Part shown: in pieces, positions 58,337-64,000 of the stretch
How positions within the stretch are numbered: position 1 is the first letter of the stretch
Layout: every line of letters starts with the position of its first letter
Position numbers and translations under genes: made by a program
DNA from: Lithospermum erythrorhizon
Lineage: Eukaryota; Streptophyta; Magnoliopsida; Boraginales; Boraginaceae
Reading direction: 5' to 3'
DNA length: 64,000 nt
NCBI GenBank assembly: GCA_019722365.1
Contig: JADFUC010000501.1
Coordinates: 2,418,001 to 2,482,000, forward strand
Notes under the pieces: model-generated
Database searches by the model: none
What the model saw: only the letters and a program-made list of their open reading frames with translations
What the model was told of the DNA's origin: nothing

Positions 58337-59701
58337 AATAATTCATATTGCTTAAATATACGGATCAATTTTTGTCCTGAACATATTGTATTCATATATT
58401 TAGTATCAATTTATCGTAAAACTATAATTTTGGTTATATTACATTAAACAGCATCATATATATTTATCATACTATACCGAGACTATCTAAAAAGTATGTT
58501 GTTTTATATATCCAAATTGTTCTATGTGTTATTTTTAAGATTACTTTTATCTCTGACAAGGATTGTTTTACCTTTAAGCTTATTTTCGATGGATATTCCG
58601 TTTGTGAAGCTTGATGGAACCTTTATAAAGGAATGAAAAAGTAAGTTGAGTTTTTCTTGGAGAGAGGGATTAGTAAGAAATTTAAAAGCGAACTACATGC
58701 AATAGCATTCATGAAATCATTAACGTCTTCAGAGTTTCAATGAAAGCATAAGTAGACCCAAAAACTGAATATACTCTAGTTGATTGGAAGCATGTTTCAT
58801 ATATTTAAATTATGTTTGTTGATGACATTTTATTGTCTAGTAACAACCTTGATTTATTACTTGGAAACTAATGTTTATCTCCCGAAAGAACTTTGAAATG
58901 AGATGTTATGAATGAGAGTATGAGACTACTATGTGATCGAGGTAAAAATATTCCATGAGGGATACATGATGAAAACATACTATTGGTCTCGGCATATATT
59001 AGCCAGTCTTTGAGGGAGACATATCAAAAGAATAAAAAGAATTATGTATGTTCACATGTACTCGAATATCCAGATCACTACTTGGTGACTGGGTGCCCAA
59101 TTCAGGAAACTTGCTAGATGTCTTGACACTTTCCAGGGCTACACACTCTTGGTTATGTGTATCCGCATGTAGTGCATTATCATGGAGAAACTAAGAACTG
59201 CGTTTCCACTCGATGCGTTATTAATATACCGGATGTTAAGCGGAAGCATGATAGGATAACTAAAGGTTCAAATCGCATGGACCTTAAATATATCACAATG
59301 CGAAGCGAATGTTAAGGCGAAAAAAATTATTGTTGAATTAATAAGTACAACCACTGTTGAGCTCTTAATAAATTTTAACATCTCTCATTTACATTTTATG
59401 ATAATAGCATACATAATGCTTAAAATAATAATAACAGAAATAGTCTTCATTATTTTACAAGACATAACATGACCATTATGTTGCTCTTACTTACGGCTTA
59501 CCTATGAAAATTATCAATGTTATAGTACATGGAAGTAAACATTTTACAAAATGATTTGTGCCGCGACTCCATTGCTTAGCTTTCGATTAGTCGAGGCACT
59601 TATGATAACTACATGAGCAGTGATTTGCGTATCAAAGCGCGCCTTATGTTATTAATATAGAAAATTATAATGAATCATTCTATAGACCAAGTGGGGGAGA
59701 A

Positions 59702-60152
59702 TGTAAGAATATTATTTTAAGAATATAATTTAATTCAAAATCATTCAAATTCTTAATTAATTTTATATTAATTAGAAAATTATTATTACAAATATTCTGC
59801 GAATCTCGATTTTTATTAGCTTTGATGAAAAGTTAATATTAAGTAATTAGAAGATTTGAAGTTTGAGTGTACCCTACTGCATAAATAGCGACTATTTCCA
59901 TTTAAGGTTGTAACAAGAACAATAATCATTATTGTAACACATAAACTAAAAAGTTTATAGGCAAAAAGGGAGAAACCTTTCTCCATTGATGCAACTCTTG
60001 GTAAGGACAACCTCTCCGGTATGAATCAATTCATTCTAATTATGTACTAACGATTCGTATGTCAATCTGATTATGTTATATTTTACATATATGTGACCAA
60101 TGTATAATTCAAGATTTTAAAATTTTATTTATATTTAAATAATTATTTAACA
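59702..60152 (+). repeat. Right LTR of the outer copia element
   Basis: 451 bp, from TGTAAGAATATTAT to TTTAACA, preceded by a polypurine tract. The TATA string of the left LTR is changed here (ACTAAAAAGTTTATAGG). Confidence 0.9.
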
Positions 60153-61721
60153 GAATAACTAATGTGTTTCTACAGTTTTTGGTTCAATTAGTTCAATTAA
60201 AATTCACAAATAGAATTTTTTAATAGAATTTGTTCTTTTTAAAGATCTGAGATACTTTCATCTTTGAAATAGATTTGAGTATCCTTAAAATATATGATAC
60301 TCACACTGAAATATGTCACTGAGAATATTGTGTTAACTGCATTCATAAATGTTAAACTTTATAATGCAATAACATAATGAAGAAGACTCCAATTCATATT
60401 ATAGGACGTTTCGTTTTTGCGTGTCCATTTTTGTGTCAATTCACTTGGCATTAACTTTGTTCAAAAAATATAAAATTGATATTAATAAATTTCCTTTTAA
60501 ATATATTTTCATAAAGTAAATTTTTACAATTTTTTATTATGTAATTAATTGGTTATTGATGTTTAAGTTTGGACACAATAAAAAATCTTATATTTTTGAG
60601 AATTGGAGAGGGAATATATTTTATAAATTGTGGCTTATAAACACTAAAAATAGCTAAAATTAATTTAAAAATTACAAGTCCTTTAAAAATTTTAATAGAA
60701 TAAAAATTTAATAGTACCCTAACAATTAGTGTGGTTATAGTAAGCATACCTAGCCATTAATCTTTATTTAACTTAAAAGAATTTTAGCCATGGCACATCA
60801 TTTTCGCTTTCTACTTTTGACTTTTGTTTCTTAAGATAAAAAACTGAGAAATTGAATAATTTAACTAGATGCGGCAGCATTTCTAGTCTAGGATTGCTAA
60901 GGTCGATAATACTAACATATTCTCACGCAAGGCATAGGTATATATGCTCTTCATCTTTACCGGTAGGAGTGAAAAAACCAAAGGCGATTATTTATTTCTT
61001 GGATATATATTGGAAAAACTCTTAAAAATCATTTATTTATACCTTTATTGTAGTTAGAATCGAATATAAAATACGGAGTACTTTTATCAACAAGCAACAC
61101 GAGGACTATAACATGAAATACAAAACAAGAAAAGAAAAAGTACCTAAAATATGAGTGAAAAAGAAATACAAAAAAATTGTTGGTACGTCTACTTGCGAAT
61201 AAATAAAATGGACTAATAATGACACGAAGATTGCTTATGAAAATATTGGAAGCATATCATTTGAACAACAACCAAACAATACCATCTTTCACAACAATAA
61301 AATTTTAGGAATTTAAGATGGTGTTTTCATCTCTCTCCATTAGGTATACAGAAGAACCATACATGTTGCATGTAAAAACAACTATTGATGGTCATGCCAA
61401 GCTCGTTTCTTAATATACAAAAAGAAAAAATACAACAACAAAAACAAAAGAATGAAAAAATTTCACTAGCATCGACCGTGAATGGATTGTTTATTAAATT
61501 TTTGTATTGCTTAAATGATGACAATTGTATTTTTTATTTTTAAATTAATTTATATAAACAAAATTAATACAATTGACAACTAGATCTAGTCAAGTAATGC
61601 AGGGTGTCACAACTAGTAACATTCGATCCAAACCCGCACCAAATTCCTTGTGATGTTGAGAATTTGAGATGAAATGGGTTCAATCAAAGACCCCCACGTG
61701 TTTCATTATACCTTCCACATT
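60153..61721. other. Spacer right of the retrotransposon
   Basis: AT-rich; no gene recognised. Contains an ATACGGAGTA motif at about 61073. Its right end holds the 3' flank of the small gene at 61722-62204. Confidence 0.4.
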
Positions 61722-62204
61722 TTATCTCAGGTGTAAGAACCGAGCTAGTTGGGTCGGGTTGATGATCCCTGGTATATTGACCCCATCCATTTTCATTAGA
61801 TCCGATACTTCCTTATATCTAACATATCTCTCCTCTAATTCTCCTTTCCGTTCCCCATTCGAGTTCAAACTCGGCTCTATCCGACTTGAACTAGCGGCTC
61901 GATCCGGGTCCCACGGTCGACCATAGAGCGTCCCCTTAGCTAAAAACTCATGAGCTAAATACCCAGCTAGGAGGTGATTGTTCGAAATCAGCTTTGGGTT
62001 CGGGTGGCTCGGCTTGGTAGGGTGCCTATGATGAGGGCTCGGCTTGGGAGGAGGGTGTCTATGATGAGGGCTCGGCTTGGCTAATTTTTTGGTAGTTAAG
62101 CAAGGTGACGGCTTTGAAACGTTAAAAGTTCCATCTCTTTCTTTACGCTTGATTGGTGGGCCCGGACCCATCCATTTTTCACGGTTTATCATCGACGCGC
62201 TCAT
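61722..62204 (-). CDS. Small plant-specific protein, His/Pro-rich linker
   Basis: A single uninterrupted frame of 160 codons, GC-richer than its surroundings. The N-terminus MSASMINREKWMGPGPPIKR is basic. A low-complexity stretch follows, with two copies of KPSPHHRHP and a third partial one. The conserved-looking part is NNHLLAGYLAHEFLAKGTLY, then GRPWDP, and at the C-terminus RYVRYKEVSDLMKMDGVNIP, GIINPTQLARFLHL. I recognise this LAGYLAHE(F/Y)L..GT plus (V/I)NPTQL.RFL arrangement from single-exon plant proteins, some annotated as embryo sac development arrest 6-like; that name is tentative and the molecular role is unknown. There is no signal peptide or membrane segment. The upstream ATG was chosen because the frame is open and the basic N-terminus fits homologues as I remember them; a later start at Met5 is possible. 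Confidence 0.8.
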   Translation of the reverse strand: MSASMINREKWMGPGPPIKRKERDGTFNVSKPSPCLTTKKLAKPSPHHRHPPPKPSPHHRHPTKPSHPNPKLISNNHLLAGYLAHEFLAKGTLYGRPWDPDRAASSSRIEPSLNSNGERKGELEERYVRYKEVSDLMKMDGVNIPGIINPTQLARFLHLR

Positions 62205-64000
62205 GGCACGTGGACACTATTCGAGTCGAATTAGAGTGAATTATCCAAATTACCCTTCTAATATTTAAAAAATGGTTCATAGGAATTGGTGAGGTTTTTT
62301 AATTATGATTATAGGGAACATATAAGGATGAGGAATTTTTTTTTTATATATCTAGAAAATAAAATTTGTCACATAATAATATTACTATGGAGAAAAAAAT
62401 CAATTTATGATGCCACAATCTTGGATTTTTTGTTGTTTTCAATAAATTTGCCTAAATTTTGAAGGAGGGGGAGAATGGAAGGAAGATTATTGAGAGAGCA
62501 AAGGAGAAGTTGAAAGAGAAAGTGAACGATGGTGTTCAGGAAAAATGTGAGAAGAGATTGGGTCAATATATAGGAGATTAGATAACTATTTGGTCCCTTG
62601 AGTTGTAACTAATTACGAGGGGTAGGAAATGAATCTGATAAAACCCACCAACTTATATGACTCAAAGAAATGAAGAGTGTGTGGTGGGAATTAATCTAGT
62701 CTTTAACACAAAATAGTCTATTTTATTAATATGTCACTAATTGGTATGATTATGTGCTACTAAATAACATCTAACTTATCCATTTATACCATTCACATGT
62801 TAATATTATAAATTTGTATAAGTTATCGTCTTAGATTTCTATAATTTTCATCATATTTATAGAAATTATATTTTCCAACATATTGATGAACTAATTGTCA
62901 TATTAATATTGATTCTCATATGGTAAATAAGTATTTGTTTATTGAAAATAAGCACATACATGAGTGAAGTGAAGTTAATGAGAAATAGAAAGACTTTCTT
63001 AACCATTGTTATTTAATAGAGATAAAATATAAAAATGAGAAAAATGTATTAAAAATGCACAATAACAATTAATCAAAAACAATTTTTTCAGGTAAAAATC
63101 ACAATTAATAATAATTGGAGGTAGTCATTATTGAGACGTTACATTTAGAATACAAAATATTTCATTAAATTATTTATGTTATTTGTTCTTATAAGATGTT
63201 GACTTATTCTTTTGAGATTTTGACTTGTTCTTTGAATAATTTTTGGGCAGCCGCAAATATGTGTAAACCAAAGCAAAGGCCGAATGTCTAGTGTGAAATA
63301 CTGAAAAGTGAAGAATAAAAGGACCAAACTTAACCCGATATCAAATTTGAGGTCCAAATATCTCCAATTTCCTTGTTGGAATGGTTGTATATAGAGTCTT
63401 AAGGCCGAAATATAAATTCCGAGAGGCAAGGCAGGTCGGGCAGAACAGAAAATAAGCAGAAATTGGAGGAATCGATTGGGCAGAGCCAAGATTTAGGTTC
63501 GAAAAGAGCCTGGCTTAGAAAATATTTCGGTTCGGTTGAGGCAGAACCCGGGAACGAACCAGGTGGAAATTACAATTAAAAATTATATATATATATATAT
63601 AACCGAGAGAACCGAACCGAAAATAACCGAACCAGGCAAGCGAAAATAGCAGAAGCCGGCAGGAGGCAGAGCCGGAACCAGGGGCGGTTTCGGTTCCATC
63701 AACATGTAAACCGGAATTGAGTTCGTTAAGGCAAAACTGGCCGATGGAGCGCAGTTGTCGTATGCTGAGGTTGAGTTTGGGATGAAGAAATACTAATTTT
63801 GTTTGGTGATTATTTGATCGAATCTTTTGATTTTTGAAACAGAGAGAGCATAACTTTTCGATGACTCACTTAATCAATGCATTGTTAAAATTTTCAAATT
63901 CAATTTTATTGGATTAAAAATAAAATAAAATTTTCTAAAAATCAAATACGAGGTAAAAATAAATTGCTCCTCGATAAAACTAACAGAAATATTTAATTAA
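62205..64000. other. Spacer at the right end of the window
   Basis: AT-rich to about 63200, with a purine-rich patch (62460-62540). From about 63400 to 63780 it is richer in GC, with GGTTCGGTT (63529-63537), an (AT)n run (63584-63602) and AACCGAACCGAA (63611-63622) facing each other. Only chance open frames are seen. Confidence 0.4.
63529..63700. repeat. GGTTCGGTT / AACCGAACC inverted low-complexity segment
   Basis: TTCGGTTCGGTTGAGGC at 63527-63543 faces AACCGAACCGAAAATAACC at 63611-63629 across an (AT)n tract, and GGCGGTTTCGGTTCC follows near 63683-63697. This CGGTT-repeat chemistry is familiar from plant transposon ends or satellites, but no element borders were found. Confidence 0.5.

Larger units (their letters stand above)
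50022..60152 (+). mobile_element. Outer Ty1/copia-type LTR retrotransposon (interrupted)
   Basis: Two related LTRs, 50022-50501 and 59702-60152, both start TGTAA and end AACA. The primer-binding site TGGTATCAGA (complementary to initiator tRNA-Met) is at 50504-50513, and a purine tract GTGGGGGAGA (59691-59700) precedes the right LTR. Flanks GGATA (50017-50021) and GAATA (60153-60157) differ at one base and are probably the aged 5-bp target duplication. Internal remnants: a reverse-transcriptase piece with FVDDILLSSNNLDLL (about 58811-58860) and an RNase H end with a DLKYITM match (about 59280-59300), full of stops. A second copia element is nested at 51967-58336. Only about 2.8 kb of its own interior remains, so much of gag-pol is deleted. 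Confidence 0.9.

Noticed and set aside
63145..63489. 114-codon open frame on the minus strand starting MALPNRFLQF
   Set aside because: No family recognised, composition like the surrounding repeat-like DNA, and no promoter or splice context; taken as chance.

Overview
The window is nuclear DNA of a flowering plant, most likely a core eudicot. The genes are split by GT-AG introns in AT-rich DNA, the spacers are long, and the products are plant families (ROP-interactive CRIB proteins, plant casein kinase I-like kinases, plastid RHON1, long-chain-alcohol oxidase). A scattered TACTCCGTA-type motif and many CTCCCTCC-ended miniature elements would suit Caryophyllales or Convolvulaceae, but that is only a hint.

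Layout. 0-11 kb: a tRNA-Trp(CCA) gene (minus), a 14-exon TIM44 gene (minus; mitochondrial protein import) whose second exon exists in three tandem copies, and a two-exon gene for a small secreted protein (minus). 14-16 kb: RHON1, a plastid RNA-processing factor with a Rho-N domain (plus). 19.5-31.7 kb: two serine/threonine kinases on the plus strand, an NDR-type AGC kinase (13 exons) and a casein kinase I-like kinase (14 exons). 32.9-34.6 kb: ribosomal protein eL14 (minus), with a telo-box promoter. 36-38 kb: a glycolipid transfer protein (plus). 39.8-40.7 kb: a RIC-type ROP effector (plus). 41-45 kb: a mosaic of miniature elements and a broken small hydrophobic ORF. 45.3-48.8 kb: a long-chain-alcohol oxidase whose frame is broken at the FAD-binding motif. 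50.0-60.2 kb: an old Ty1/copia retrotransposon with a second copia element nested in it; both are bounded by LTRs and by 5-bp target duplications (one imperfect, one perfect). 61.7-62.2 kb: a one-exon gene for a small plant-specific protein (minus).

Exon models were built by eye from splice sites and family knowledge. For TIM44, the secreted protein, RHON1, NDR kinase, CK1-like kinase, eL14, GLTP and RIC, the summed exon lengths are whole numbers of codons and the joined frames stay open, which supports those models. The genes do not form one pathway, as is usual for a plant chromosome. I did not find a convincing new multi-gene system. The most notable signals are the TIM44 exon-2 triplication, whose extra copies would introduce stops if spliced in; the broken alcohol oxidase with a 35-bp piece of its promoter repeated 3.2 kb upstream; the indel-rich nested retrotransposon; and the structured unit around 43-44.2 kb.
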